DNA from: Methylococcales bacterium
Lineage (GTDB): Bacteria; Pseudomonadota; Gammaproteobacteria; Methylococcales; Methylomonadaceae
Length of the DNA stretch: 64,000 nucleotides
Reading direction: 5' to 3'
Assembly: GCA_026399015.1 (NCBI GenBank)
Contig: JAPLRS010000028.1
Span: 1 to 64,000 of the forward strand
A model generated the notes under the pieces. It was not told where the DNA came from. It saw nothing but the letters and a program-made list of their open reading frames with translations, and searched no databases. Position 1 is the stretch's first letter. Each line of letters begins with the position of its first letter. Of this stretch, positions 43,431 through 54,903 are shown in pieces. The position numbers and the translations under genes are program-made.

Positions 43431-43943
43431 TCAAATATCCATGAATAACATGGGTAAACCATAAGTTAAAACAAAATAACTGAACGCCAAAATTATACTG
43501 ACGCTCGTTTTTGTTAAAAATGATTTTCTTAATATATAACTCACAATTGCGATATACCAAAGCACCAATACAACAGCAATAGCTATTGAAACCTCTTCAG
43601 CGTATTCATAATGCTTCATGACAAGGTAAAAATATAAACCTTCTGTCATAGTCGCGAGAGTCATAATAAAATTTTCACAGACAAAAATGGCTATGAACAT
43701 CTGATTGAAATATTCCCATTTTTTAAATATAAATAGATAAGTCGCAATCGATGAAAAAGCCATAATCGTACGTAATGATACTTCTAACGTACCATCAGCA
43801 GGGTCGGCTATTAACCCCTCTACAATAATTCCAGATACAAGATAGAAAATAACAGCTTTCCACATGAAAGATCTAGATGGGAATAACTCAATAGGATTAT
43901 TTCTAAACCAGCACAAGGAAAGGTAGTTGATTAATAAATTCAT
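43431..43943 (-). CDS. Membrane protein of unknown function (170 aa)
   Basis: I do not recognise this protein. It has five probable membrane spans (about 28-45, 56-72, 78-98, 105-130 and 140-165) separated by short loops and few charged residues. No transport motif is visible. It is a single gene between purB and mgtE, both of which face other ways. Confidence 0.6.
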   Translation of the reverse strand: MNLLINYLSLCWFRNNPIELFPSRSFMWKAVIFYLVSGIIVEGLIADPADGTLEVSLRTIMAFSSIATYLFIFKKWEYFNQMFIAIFVCENFIMTLATMTEGLYFYLVMKHYEYAEEVSIAIAVVLVLWYIAIVSYILRKSFLTKTSVSIILAFSYFVLTYGLPMLFMDI

Positions 43944-44073
43944 TTGAAAAACTCGTACTTAAATAAAACAGGTATTCTTAAACACTGAAAATGGTAAATT
44001 TGAAGGACTATTATACGCAATACTAAGCTTGCAATCGTTGAAGTTTTAACGACTTAACACGAATCATCCAGGC

Positions 44074-45519
44074 TTATTTGATTAAAAACACACTCGCTAA
44101 ACCCAGAAAAATAAAAAAACCCATCGAATCGGTAATAGCCGTTAATATCACACTCGTACCCACCGCTGGATCTCTACCAAATTTATGCCGTAATAACGGA
44201 ATAGCCAAACCAACCACGGCCGCTAATAATAGATTAAGAAACATAGCCACCGCCATCACTATAGACAAGGCCTCATCCCAATACAATAAGTAGCTTAAAA
44301 GCCCCATAATTAGCCCTATAAAAGTCCCATTGATTAATGACAGGCCCAGTTCTTTATTAATCATCCGCCCAACATTACTGGCATTAATATGCCCTAAAGC
44401 CAAAGCTCGAATAATCAACATACTCGTTTGATTGCCAGTGTTGCCCCCCATAGCCGCAATAATGGGCATCAGTGAAGCCAAAGAAACTAATTGCAAAATA
44501 ATATCTTCAAAAACGCCAATAATTCTTGTAGATACAAATGCGGTACCAATATTAATTAATAACCAACCCCAGCGATTACTAGCAGACTTCCAAACACTAG
44601 AAAACAGATCCTCTTCTTCCCCTACCCCCGCTTGAATCAACAAATCTTCATCGGTTTTTTCCCGAATAAAATCTAAGATATTATCCACACAAAGTCGACC
44701 TTGTAAGCGCCCGTCACTATCCACTACTGGAGCAGAAATTAAATCATAGCGTTCAAAGGCTCGAGCGGCTTCAGCTGTTTCTTGATCGATTTGAAAGCGA
44801 ATAAAGTCCGTTACCATCACTTCCGAAACTTGTTGAGATGGTAAATGAGTCAATAAACGTTGCAACGGCAATACACCCTGCACCCTATCATGCTGATCTA
44901 CTACAAATAGCTTATCCGTATGACTGGGTAATTTACCTAGTTTTCTAATATAACCAATAATGGCTTTTAAATTTAGATCTTCCCTAATAGTTATCATGCC
45001 AAAATCCATCAGAGCACCCACCTGATTATCTTGATATGACAAAATATCATTAAGATGTTGGCGTTCTTCACTGTTTAAAGTACGCAGGATTTTTAACATT
45101 GCCCGCTTAGGTAGATCGGACGCGATGTCAGCTAACTCGTCGGCATTTAACTTACCTGCAACGTTAGCGAGTTCTTCAGCAGCCATACCTGATATCAAGG
45201 TATGCCTAACCGCATCCGATACTTCTAACAGGACTTGTCCATCATGCTGGGATTTAACAGCATCCCAGGCAATTTGACGCTGATCTAGGGGTAAAGATTC
45301 AAGGATATAAGCGATATCGGCAGGATGTAAATGTTCAAACTTTTCCTGCAAACGCGCTTGATGCTGATTGTGGAGCAACGCTTCGATCAATTCATGATTA
45401 GCGCCCGGACCTCTCTCAACGAGGGATTTTTCTAAATGCTGTTTTTCAAGCAAACTGATAACATCTTGGAGCTGATGCTCCAAGAATTGTGCCGAATTAA
45501 TTTTTTCAGAAGATTGCAT
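44074..45519 (-). CDS. mgtE: Magnesium transporter MgtE
   Basis: MgtE is a Mg2+ channel gated by intracellular Mg2+. The 481-residue product has the N-domain (about 25-160, HPADIAYILESLP), a CBS pair (about 170-290) and five C-terminal spans with the pore motif AAMGGNTGNQTSMLIIRALA. The start at 45519 (MQSSEK) is preferred to a longer frame starting at 45564. No M-box riboswitch was recognised upstream. Confidence 0.95.
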   Translation of the reverse strand: MQSSEKINSAQFLEHQLQDVISLLEKQHLEKSLVERGPGANHELIEALLHNQHQARLQEKFEHLHPADIAYILESLPLDQRQIAWDAVKSQHDGQVLLEVSDAVRHTLISGMAAEELANVAGKLNADELADIASDLPKRAMLKILRTLNSEERQHLNDILSYQDNQVGALMDFGMITIREDLNLKAIIGYIRKLGKLPSHTDKLFVVDQHDRVQGVLPLQRLLTHLPSQQVSEVMVTDFIRFQIDQETAEAARAFERYDLISAPVVDSDGRLQGRLCVDNILDFIREKTDEDLLIQAGVGEEEDLFSSVWKSASNRWGWLLINIGTAFVSTRIIGVFEDIILQLVSLASLMPIIAAMGGNTGNQTSMLIIRALALGHINASNVGRMINKELGLSLINGTFIGLIMGLLSYLLYWDEALSIVMAVAMFLNLLLAAVVGLAIPLLRHKFGRDPAVGTSVILTAITDSMGFFIFLGLASVFLIK

Positions 45520-45639
45520 AGTACACTGCTCTTTAATAATTAAAGATGAAACATCAGTCCTCACCCATCAGACTGATACGGCTCTATTGTCCCTAGTTGT
45601 CCTACTACTTTTAACTCATTATTTCGGCACTAAAACGGC

Positions 45640-47785
<2,146 letters not shown>

Positions 47786-47822
47786 TTAAACGCCGCCACA
47801 CTCAAAACCAACTGATAAAAAC

Positions 47823-47857
47823 AAAAAAAGCCCCGCCATAAAGGACGGAGCTTTTTC
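47823..47857 (-). terminator. Terminator of rplU-rpmA
   Basis: Minus-strand stem GCUCCGUCC...GGCGGGGC followed by seven U's. It ends the ribosomal-protein unit before obgE. Confidence 0.8.
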
Positions 47858-47919
47858 AAAGCCTTCGGGTTAATCTAAATAACCCTACAATCATAGCCGT
47901 TTACAATCAATCTATACGC

Positions 47920-48177
47920 TTAAGCTGTAACGATGCTGATATATTTACGACTATTTGGACCTTTAATTTGGAAAGCAACTTTACCATCTGCAGTAGCAAA
48001 TATAGTATGGTCTTTACCAATACCAACATTGTCACCTGGGTGAAATTGAGTGCCACGTTGACGAACAATAATGTTGCCTGCAGTAACTGATTCACCGCCG
48101 TAACGCTTAACGCCTAAACGTTTCGCATTAGAATCACGACCGTTTCGGGTACTACCACCAGCTTTCTTATGAGCCAT
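47920..48177 (-). CDS. rpmA: 50S ribosomal protein L27
   Basis: L27 lies near the peptidyl-transferase centre. The 85 residues have the expected start [20 protein letters not shown] and the [10 protein letters not shown] core. It follows rplU by 17 bases. Confidence 0.98.
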   Translation of the reverse strand: MAHKKAGGSTRNGRDSNAKRLGVKRYGGESVTAGNIIVRQRGTQFHPGDNVGIGKDHTIFATADGKVAFQIKGPNSRKYISIVTA

Positions 48178-48194
48178 TTTTTAACTCCTAGTTC

Positions 48195-48506
48195 TTAAGC
48201 AGAAATGCCAGTAATCTGGACTTCTGTGTAATATTGACGGTGCCCCATTTTTTTCATGTGGTGCTTACGTCTTCTGAATTTAATTATTTTTACTTTGTCA
48301 TGTCTACCTTGAGACAAAACAGTCGCTGTAACTTTGCCGCCTTCAATAAAAGGAAGACCCACTTTAACAGCGTCGTCTGATTGAATTAAAAGTACTTTAT
48401 CGAACTCTACGCTGTCGCCAACGCCTAATTCTAATTTTTCTATTTTTAAATAAGTACCTTCTTCAACGCGGTACTGTTTACCACCTGTTTGAATTACCGC
48501 ATACAT
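48195..48506 (-). CDS. rplU: 50S ribosomal protein L21
   Basis: L21 binds 23S rRNA. The 103-residue product from ATG 48506 ([17 protein letters not shown]) contains the RNA-binding [19 protein letters not shown] segment. A longer frame from 48524 has no family support. It heads the rplU-rpmA operon, divergent from ispB. Confidence 0.98.
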   Translation of the reverse strand: MYAVIQTGGKQYRVEEGTYLKIEKLELGVGDSVEFDKVLLIQSDDAVKVGLPFIEGGKVTATVLSQGRHDKVKIIKFRRRKHHMKKMGHRQYYTEVQITGISA

Positions 48507-48762
48507 CTGAGCAAGCTCCATCAAGCATTAATCTATTAAAATTTAATCGACAATTATATTTTTAAATACCCATTGCGTCAACCTAAATTCGTTTTTTTAA
48601 CTTAAGTCACTTTAAAACACTTCGCTAATGTTTAAATCAACTTGGGTTAAAAATTCAATAGCATGGGCAGTTGGCTTTTTATTGCGCTATAATGCGCGCA
48701 AAATAAACAATTTGAAATTGTTACTATAAAAACGTTAAACACACAGGGCCGATTTTAAATCA

Positions 48763-49773
48763 ATGTCATCGCAATCACAACTAGACTCGAACATCCAGGC
48801 ACCAATTGATTTCAAGTTAATCAAGAATTTAACCGCTAGTGAAGCCAAAGCAGTTGACCAACTCATCATTGATGAATTGAGTTCAGATGTAATACTTATC
48901 AATCAAATGGGACATTATATTGTCGGCAACGGCGGCAAAAGATTACGCCCCATGTTATTGTTATTGGCAGCAAAAGCCCTAGGCACTGTCACAAATAACC
49001 ACTTAATATTGGCAGCAGTGATTGAATTTATTCACACCGCGACTTTATTACATGATGATGTTGTAGATGAATCAGACTTAAGACGTGGCAAAGAATCAGC
49101 CAATGTAGTTTGGGGTAATGCAGCCACCGTTTTAGTAGGCGACTATCTATATTCAAGTGCCTTTGAAATGATGGTAAGAACTGGCAACATGCGGGTGATG
49201 GAAATTCTTTCCAAAACCACGACAGCCATTGCAGAAGGCGAAGTATTACAACTATTAAACTGCAACAATCCAGAAACCACCGAAAGCAAATATCTAGAAG
49301 TTATCGCCAGAAAAACAGCTATATTATTTAGCGCTGCTACGCGTTTAAGCGCAGTTATAGTTGACGCTACACCAGAAGTTGAAGAAGGCTTAGTTCAATA
49401 CGGCCAACACCTAGGCATCGCATTTCAACTGATTGATGACGTGCTTGATTACAAAGCCAGCCCAGAAGATTTAGGCAAAAACTTAGGTGATGATCTAGCA
49501 GAAGGCAAACCTACCTTACCATTAATCTACGCTATCCAACATGGTTCAGCAGAAGAGGCCAAAATTATCGTTGAAGCCATCCAAAATGGTAATCGTGAAG
49601 CCTTTAATGAGGTGTACACCATCGTACAAAACACCCAAGCAATTGCTTATACTGAGCAACGTGCCGATGAAGAAGCTGAAAAAGCTATCAACGCTTTAAA
49701 TGTTTTACCCGAATCAGAATACAAAGCAGCGCTAATTTTATTGGCTAAATTCTCCGTACAACGCAACTACTAA
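48763..49773 (+). CDS. ispB: Polyprenyl diphosphate synthase IspB
   Basis: IspB makes the octaprenyl (or similar) chain for ubiquinone. The 336-residue protein has the two aspartate-rich motifs, DDVVDESD (about 95-102) and LIDDVLDY, plus GKRLRPMLL. Divergence from rplU is as in E. coli. A TATAAT (48688-48693) lies upstream. Confidence 0.96.
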   Translation: MSSQSQLDSNIQAPIDFKLIKNLTASEAKAVDQLIIDELSSDVILINQMGHYIVGNGGKRLRPMLLLLAAKALGTVTNNHLILAAVIEFIHTATLLHDDVVDESDLRRGKESANVVWGNAATVLVGDYLYSSAFEMMVRTGNMRVMEILSKTTTAIAEGEVLQLLNCNNPETTESKYLEVIARKTAILFSAATRLSAVIVDATPEVEEGLVQYGQHLGIAFQLIDDVLDYKASPEDLGKNLGDDLAEGKPTLPLIYAIQHGSAEEAKIIVEAIQNGNREAFNEVYTIVQNTQAIAYTEQRADEEAEKAINALNVLPESEYKAALILLAKFSVQRNY

Positions 49774-49785
49774 TTAAATACATCT

Positions 49786-50172
49786 ATGACTACTTGGCGC
49801 CTTTCAACAACCGAAAAAACCTCTGTTATTGAGATTGAAACTTGGACAAAAGACAATCTAACTCTTACATTAGAAACAGTATGGGACAGTGGCTCTGCTT
49901 TAATAGACGCAACTGAAAAACCGAACATTGATTTAGCCAATGAAGAAGGTATTGATGTATACCTTATAGAACAACCACTAGAAATTGAAGAGCTTTCTGA
50001 TGGTGAAACACAGCTTATTTATCCTGATGAAATATCAGTTGAAGAAGAAGATCGCTTAAATGATTTAATCGAAGCCTCTGACGATACCGATGTTTTAGAA
50101 ACAGAAGGCTGGGAACTTGAAGACCACGAACTCTATTTTCAAGGCGTCTTAAAAATAGAAGCAGTCAACTAA
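49786..50172 (+). CDS. Acidic hypothetical protein (128 aa)
   Basis: I do not recognise this very acidic, cysteine-free protein. Its first 40 residues contain strand-like segments (SVIEIETWTKDNLTLTLETVW), the middle is rich in Glu and Asp (VEEEDRLNDLIEASDDTD), and the end carries a short strand-rich region. It starts 13 bases after ispB and is probably co-transcribed. A cytosolic partner protein is plausible but unproven. Confidence 0.6.
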   Translation: MTTWRLSTTEKTSVIEIETWTKDNLTLTLETVWDSGSALIDATEKPNIDLANEEGIDVYLIEQPLEIEELSDGETQLIYPDEISVEEEDRLNDLIEASDDTDVLETEGWELEDHELYFQGVLKIEAVN

Positions 50173-50193
50173 GCCCCATCCAAATCTAATTAC

Positions 50194-50835
50194 TTACGCC
50201 GTAACACCCTCAGTAAAATTTTTCTGGGTGCTACGGCGGATAATATCATCCAAAGGTACTTGATAATTAGGGATAAAGGTCTCCATAAAATATCCCACCT
50301 CTGGCAAAGTTGAAGCCTTTAACTTGCGCTCTAACTCTTGAGCAGTCACTTTAAACTCATTATTACCCACCTTTAACTCAGCCAAACATTTTAAATAGGC
50401 CGACAAAGTATCCGCGGCTTTTATAATTTGATGGTGACTCTCAGATTGCAACTTATCACACAACAACACCTGATAAGAGGCCTGTAAGGGTTCTGGCAAC
50501 GAAGCCACTAGCTCCTGACAAGCAATATCTTCAATTTGTTGATAGGCCTTAGTAATTGAACTAGAAAAATATTTTATCGGTGTCGGCAAATCCCCCGTTA
50601 GCACTTCACTCGCATCATGAAATAACGCCGCAGTCGCAATAGCGTTAGCATCAACCTGCCCTTGATAAAACTGATTTCTTATTAAAGCCAAGGCATGTGC
50701 AATCACCGCCACCTCCCAACTGTGTTCCATAACATTCTCTGGCTCAGCTGTGCGCATAATACCCCACCGCCTTATCCAACGTAGCCGAGATAAATACGCA
50801 TAAAACTGACTTTGTCCATTAACAAACTTATTCAT
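50194..50835 (-). CDS. yfbR: 5'-deoxynucleotidase YfbR
   Basis: YfbR is an HD-domain enzyme that hydrolyses deoxyribonucleoside 5'-monophosphates. The 213-residue product has the conserved MEHSWEVAVIAHALA and the metal-binding HD in LFHDASEVLTGDLPTPIK. The ATG at 50835 has GGAG upstream; an earlier in-frame start at 50883 lacks support. It is convergent with the 128-aa gene. Confidence 0.93.
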   Translation of the reverse strand: MNKFVNGQSQFYAYLSRLRWIRRWGIMRTAEPENVMEHSWEVAVIAHALALIRNQFYQGQVDANAIATAALFHDASEVLTGDLPTPIKYFSSSITKAYQQIEDIACQELVASLPEPLQASYQVLLCDKLQSESHHQIIKAADTLSAYLKCLAELKVGNNEFKVTAQELERKLKASTLPEVGYFMETFIPNYQVPLDDIIRRSTQKNFTEGVTA

Positions 50836-51022
50836 ATTCCACTCCATTCCAGTTAACCATCTAAATATAGAATACGAGATCACTACGACAGTCTGTGACG
50901 CTTAGTAATCTATTTATATTGGGATTTTCTTTTAGCGTTTATGTAAGATAAATGACTACAAGCCACTAAAATGATAAGCTTATGAATAATTTTGAACCTA
51001 ACTCCACAAACTGCTGTATTTA

Positions 51023-51478
51023 ATGTCCTCAAAAGCAACCCCAACTGATAAAAAGGCAATAGAAACTAGCATTAAATTCAGTGTCACTGAGAGTGCCGAA
51101 GTTGTAAGCACCCTAAGATCGGCATTTCCTGATGCTATAGCGATTTATGCTTTTGGTAGTCGCATTACCGGTAATGCTCACGCCGAGAGCGACTTAGATT
51201 TAGCTGTATTAGTTGCTGGATACGCAGACCCACTTCAGCTTTGGGATATAGCAAATAATCTTGCGGATAAAACGGGTTACTCAGTAGATTTACTAGATAT
51301 GCGAGCCGCATCAACCGTCATGCAATATCAAATTCTTCAAATTGGACAGAGATTATGGGGAAAAAATCTAGAGGCCGGGTTATTTGAATGTTTTGTACTT
51401 AGTGAAAAAACAGCACTCAATAGCTCACGCGCCACATTATTATCTGATATTCAGACCAGAGGAAATATCTATGGTTGA
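51023..51478 (+). CDS. mntA: MntA-type antitoxin (minimal nucleotidyltransferase)
   Basis: Antitoxin of the HepT/MntA toxin-antitoxin system. The 151-residue protein carries the nucleotidyltransferase motif GSX10DXD as Gly45-Ser46 ... Asp57-Leu-Asp59 (SDLDLAVL). Known MntA proteins add AMP units to a tyrosine of HepT and so silence it. It ends overlapping the HepT start (51471-51478), so they are translated together. Confidence 0.9.
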   Translation: MSSKATPTDKKAIETSIKFSVTESAEVVSTLRSAFPDAIAIYAFGSRITGNAHAESDLDLAVLVAGYADPLQLWDIANNLADKTGYSVDLLDMRAASTVMQYQILQIGQRLWGKNLEAGLFECFVLSEKTALNSSRATLLSDIQTRGNIYG

Positions 51479-51896
51479 TGATGTATTAATCAATAAAGCG
51501 GCTAGCATAGAAAGGTGTGTGAAGCGTGCTCGTGAAGAATATCTAGCTGATCCAGCAAGTTTCGCCGATAACCACACACGTCAAGATGCAGCAATTTTAA
51601 ACATTCAACGAGCTTGTGAAGCGGCTTTAGATATGGGACAACATTTAATCAGACGTGAAAAAATAGGGGTACCTCAAAGTGCTCGCGATGTTTTCTCACT
51701 ACTAGCGCAAGCGAACTGGATAGATAAAACACTGGCAGATTCTCTAAAACGCATGATTGGCTTTCGAAATATCGCCGTGCATGATTATCAAAGCCTACAA
51801 CTGCCAATTACTCTTAATATTATTACTCAACACCTAGATGAATTTCTGAACTATTCAAAAGCTATAATCACGAAAGACGCCAACATAAACAACTAA
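51471..51896 (+). CDS. hepT: HepT-type toxin (HEPN ribonuclease)
   Basis: Toxin of the HepT/MntA pair. The 141-residue protein has the HEPN active-site motif RX4HXY as Arg99 ... His104-Asp-Tyr106 (RNIAVHDY), with Tyr106 the residue modified by MntA in characterised systems. HEPN proteins of this kind cleave RNA. AGAGGA lies before the ATG at 51471, which overlaps the antitoxin stop. Longer frame starts (from 51384) are not supported. Confidence 0.9.
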   Translation: MVDDVLINKAASIERCVKRAREEYLADPASFADNHTRQDAAILNIQRACEAALDMGQHLIRREKIGVPQSARDVFSLLAQANWIDKTLADSLKRMIGFRNIAVHDYQSLQLPITLNIITQHLDEFLNYSKAIITKDANINN

Positions 51897-51978
51897 AGTT
51901 GTTAATCAACTTCAAATTTTTTATATATCTAAATCATATAACTAGCAATAAGTTAAGGATAAATTCTGGAGAATCCGA

Positions 51979-52024
51979 ATGCTGATTTTTCTAAAAATGT
52001 GGCAAATATTCGACGCTGCTTGAT
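51979..52024 (+). repeat. Dispersed repeat family 2, copy E
   Basis: Aligns with 58011-58055: both run from a YGCTG start through TGGCAARTATT to GAYGCTGSTTGA, about 80% identical in the final 24 bases. It directly precedes a family 1 half-copy. Confidence 0.55.
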
Positions 52025-52035
52025 TCTTTAACAAC

Positions 52036-52096
52036 GGCGGGTGAGCATCTAGCTGTTATTAAGAAGCATTTTGTCAGAACTAATGTGCGCTCATGA
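52036..52096 (+). repeat. Dispersed repeat family 1, half-copy C
   Basis: Begins CGGGTGAGCATCTAGCTG and aligns over about 50 bp with 771-832 and 52921-52970. Only the left end of the composite element is recognisable here. It flanks the downstream side of the 229-aa gene. Confidence 0.6.
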
Positions 52097-52099
52097 CAT

Positions 52100-52132
52100 A
52101 AAAAAGCCTCACTAAATAGCAAGGCTTTTATA
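52100..52132 (-). terminator. Terminator of the 229-aa gene
   Basis: Minus-strand stem AAGCCTTGCT with AGTGAGGCTT and a T-run. Both sides have A/T runs, so it could work in both directions. Confidence 0.8.
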
Positions 52133-52162
52133 ATTTAGATCAATCGTAAACGGCGTTTAAAA

Positions 52163-52852
52163 CTAACTACCAACAGACACGCTGATCACATCACTCCACT
52201 GCCCTACTTGCACATCATGCAGTAAATAAATGGCTTTATAGCGCCACATTTCACTCGACCCTGCAAATGGCAAACTAGCGGTGTCTGCTGTATTGGGGTC
52301 TGTATTAATCGTCATCAGTAAAAAACCTTTGGTGTCATTACGGTCGACCCATATTTCAATCGCAGACGCTTGGCCTTTAGTCCACAGTACCGTTGGATGC
52401 CCCGCCTGAAACTGCACACTGATAACCGGCTTCCATGACACGGGATCAATAACAATCTCAGTCCCAATTAACCATAAGTCTTTACCCATAGCGGCGGTAT
52501 AATTTTTATTGGTTTTAATTTGCGCCACTAAACTCGACAACCGACCAATAATACCCGGTTTAACCGCTGTGGGCATAGGTACTACTAAGGCAGGCACCAC
52601 CGGCCAACTAGCGATAGCACCTGTTCCGTCTCGTTGGTTATTTTTAAAAGCGGTCCAGCTTTGTGAATAGGCCTGCATATCACTGGCACTTTGCAAGGTG
52701 TATCTAAAAGACTGCGCATCCGCGGAGAGCGAGGCAATATCCTCTGGGGCGATATTTAATACGGTTGAATACGGCAATAAAGCCGTGGAAAGATGGTCTA
52801 GCAAATTAGCTTTACCGCCATCAGTAACAGGCATAAAAGTGGTCGTTGTCAT
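52163..52852 (-). CDS. Orphan GC-richer protein between direct repeats (229 aa)
   Basis: I do not recognise a characterised function. The protein opens with MTTTTFMPVTDGGKANLLDHL, is mostly helical to about residue 130, and ends in a strand-rich part (QFQAGHPTVLWTKG, RYKAIYLLHDVQVGQWSDV) resembling a fibronectin type III-like fold. Its GC content looks clearly higher than its neighbours'. A strong GGAG precedes the ATG, within a small CUCC/GGAG hairpin. Direct family 1 repeats lie on both sides. It is probably an acquired cassette. Confidence 0.65.
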   Translation of the reverse strand: MTTTTFMPVTDGGKANLLDHLSTALLPYSTVLNIAPEDIASLSADAQSFRYTLQSASDMQAYSQSWTAFKNNQRDGTGAIASWPVVPALVVPMPTAVKPGIIGRLSSLVAQIKTNKNYTAAMGKDLWLIGTEIVIDPVSWKPVISVQFQAGHPTVLWTKGQASAIEIWVDRNDTKGFLLMTINTDPNTADTASLPFAGSSEMWRYKAIYLLHDVQVGQWSDVISVSVGS

Positions 52853-52920
52853 ACGGTAGTACTCCTTTCGGGAGGAACTTGCGGGTGATATACAAAGCTA
52901 AAAGAACGCTTTGCAATCGT

Positions 52921-53423
52921 TGGTTAGCATCCAGCTAGTCGTAAAGTGCATCTTGCCAAAACGGATAGGTATTTAAAAAGCTAGCACCTGCTATCAAGTC
53001 AGCACTATTAAGCACCTCACTATCGCAATCCTAAGCGAAAAATCATTATTTACTAGTAGAAGAACACGTTAACGTACTGGACTGATCTGTTTAACTGCTT
53101 CAACACACGCACCCTCATAAGCTGTTGTCTGTGCAATAAGTGGACTACCCTTTTTAAGGACTACAAAAAAACCACCCAGTGCTCTACTGATCTGGACGAA
53201 CAGTGAATCGTCATAAAAAATACAGTGATTTGATTTTCTAGTACTTAAACAGAAGTGTCCAGTAGTCTACTGGAAAAACCAAGTGGCCTATCAGATGCTT
53301 CCATAGGTTTTTCTATACTTTGCAGCAGTGACGCAGATAACTGAAGCAATGGCTCTAGTTGGAGCAATACCCATTGAGGTATTTGGAGTGCCAGAACAAG
53401 CAGGCTTGGGAGGATGATTTGCT
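52921..53423 (+). repeat. Composite dispersed repeat, copy B
   Basis: Left end 52921-52970 (GTTAGCATCCAGCTAG) and right end 53367-53423 (TGCCAGAACAAGCAGGCTT) match the two ends of copy A at 771-1146. The interior carries AGTGCTCTACTGATCT (53178-53193), 14 of 18 bases like the 21-bp unit in copy A, and related ACTGGACTGATCTG and AGTGTCCAGTAGTCTACTGG motifs. The 707-bp gap to the next gene contains nothing else I can name. Confidence 0.6.
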
Positions 53424-53560
53424 AGACGAGTCAACTGTTATCTATGCGAGTTCGTGTTTAGACTATAAGTCTTATACTTATAAAGCACAAGGTTTATTGT
53501 TAATTAAGCAGAAATTCAAAATATTTGTGTGCGTAAACCCAGATAATCGTCACAGTCTTA

Positions 53561-53881
53561 TCAAGCAATATAGAGTCTCTCTGTAAAGTCAATATGAGTA
53601 GTTTCTGATCGTAAAGGCCATTTTTGACGCCATATTGCAATGGAAATACGCTCAACTAATGTTTGCTCAATTAGGCCAATAGGGTTTAGTTCTAAATATA
53701 ATTGCTCAAGTAAATTTTGGTATTCAAGCTCATCTTCATCTGCAAGTATTAGGTTTTTAGAATACAACCCGTGCTTAATAGCATTAGTTGAGACTTTGTT
53801 TTTACCTAGTTCAGTAATTGGGCCAGTAGACTTCTTGGAGTTCAGTTGATTTGCGGTAATTTGTGCTATTGATGTTTGCAT
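53561..53881 (-). pseudogene. Shortened gene of a small conserved family (about 106 aa)
   Basis: The N-terminal part (TSIAQITANQLNSKKSTGP, GKNKVSTNAIKHGLYS) resembles a family of unknown function whose members are usually around 200 residues. Here the reading frame stops soon after the WRQ block with an unrelated tail (TTHIDFTERLYIA), so the C-terminal half is missing. It is probably a remnant truncated next to repeat-rich DNA. The start at 53881 is preferred; 53893 is possible. Confidence 0.5.
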
Positions 53882-54037
53882 TGATAACCTCATAAAATAT
53901 CCTTATTATAATCATAACTTGATAGTTTATTAAATACTTAAAATATTGCAACATATTTATATCAATATAGTTAAGTAAAATATTTTTAGCTAAGTTATGA
54001 TGTGTTTTTCTATAGCTTACTAGTAAATACAAACATC

Positions 54038-54820
54038 ATGAGAAATAAAAGAATTGTTCCGATAGCTGTCATTTTTGCACTGATGAATCTAATAGCCTGT
54101 GGAAATGCACACAGATATAGTTATGAGGCACCAATATCCTATCAGAAGGCACCAGAACCAAAATTCATAGGCTGGGATAAAAAAGGACATAAAAAATTTG
54201 ATACAGATAAAGTCGATTCAAATGTGAATGATAGCTTGCCCCCCTTAAAAGAACCTCAGAAATTAGCTGATATAACTCCTAAGAAAGCTTTAAGTAAGTC
54301 AAAAAATAAAAAGTCATCAATTAAGAATTCTGAAGTAATTGAAAGCCCTGTAAAAAAAATAACACCAACAATATTAAATGAAGATGCAATTATTTGTGAA
54401 ACAGATAGTGTACTTTTAAATAAAAAAGATTCTAATGGCAATATTAGCCCTTCCACAGGAAGCTCTTTATTAGCAATATCCAAATTAAGTTTGGAATTTC
54501 TTGAACTTGACAAAAAAAGGCGAGATATTGAAACAAAATACTTGAGTGATGTGCAATCAATAAGTGCACAGAGTGGAATTATCACGAATACCACGAGTAG
54601 TAGAGACTCAATCAGTAAATTAAATACTGATATTAATGAAGAAGAGGCGTCAGCAAAACAAGCATCTGATTTTTTGAAGCTATGCAAAGCTACGAATGAT
54701 GCCCAGGACGTTGAGGTAATAGAAAGGAGGCCTATTTCAAATATTGCAAAAATTAAAATCGCTTTAAATAATAGCAGTTATGAAGTTTGGACTTATGAGT
54801 ATTTTTTAACTTCTAACTAG
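54038..54820 (+). CDS. Putative lipoprotein (260 aa)
   Basis: From ATG 54038 the protein has an N-terminal signal sequence with a lipobox ending in Leu-Ile-Ala-Cys, so it is probably a lipid-anchored envelope protein. Its mature part is Lys/Ser-rich and low in complexity (about 45-110), then helical (SKLSLEFLELDKKRRDIE). No family recognised. It opens a set of four envelope-type genes, split by an IS5-family element. Low GC and no homologue in the usual neighbourhoods suggest acquired DNA. Confidence 0.6.
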   Translation: MRNKRIVPIAVIFALMNLIACGNAHRYSYEAPISYQKAPEPKFIGWDKKGHKKFDTDKVDSNVNDSLPPLKEPQKLADITPKKALSKSKNKKSSIKNSEVIESPVKKITPTILNEDAIICETDSVLLNKKDSNGNISPSTGSSLLAISKLSLEFLELDKKRRDIETKYLSDVQSISAQSGIITNTTSSRDSISKLNTDINEEEASAKQASDFLKLCKATNDAQDVEVIERRPISNIAKIKIALNNSSYEVWTYEYFLTSN

Positions 54821-54903
54821 CAACATTTAAATAATCAAACATTAATTAAATTCCTATGGCAATTATATTTAAGAATAGTAATCTACAAATGGAGAAGGAG
54901 TAA

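Noticed and set aside
53359-53586. Plus-strand 75-residue frame overlapping copy B
   Set aside because: It lies in the right end of the repeat; the product has no recognisable features and overlaps the shortened gene on the other strand.
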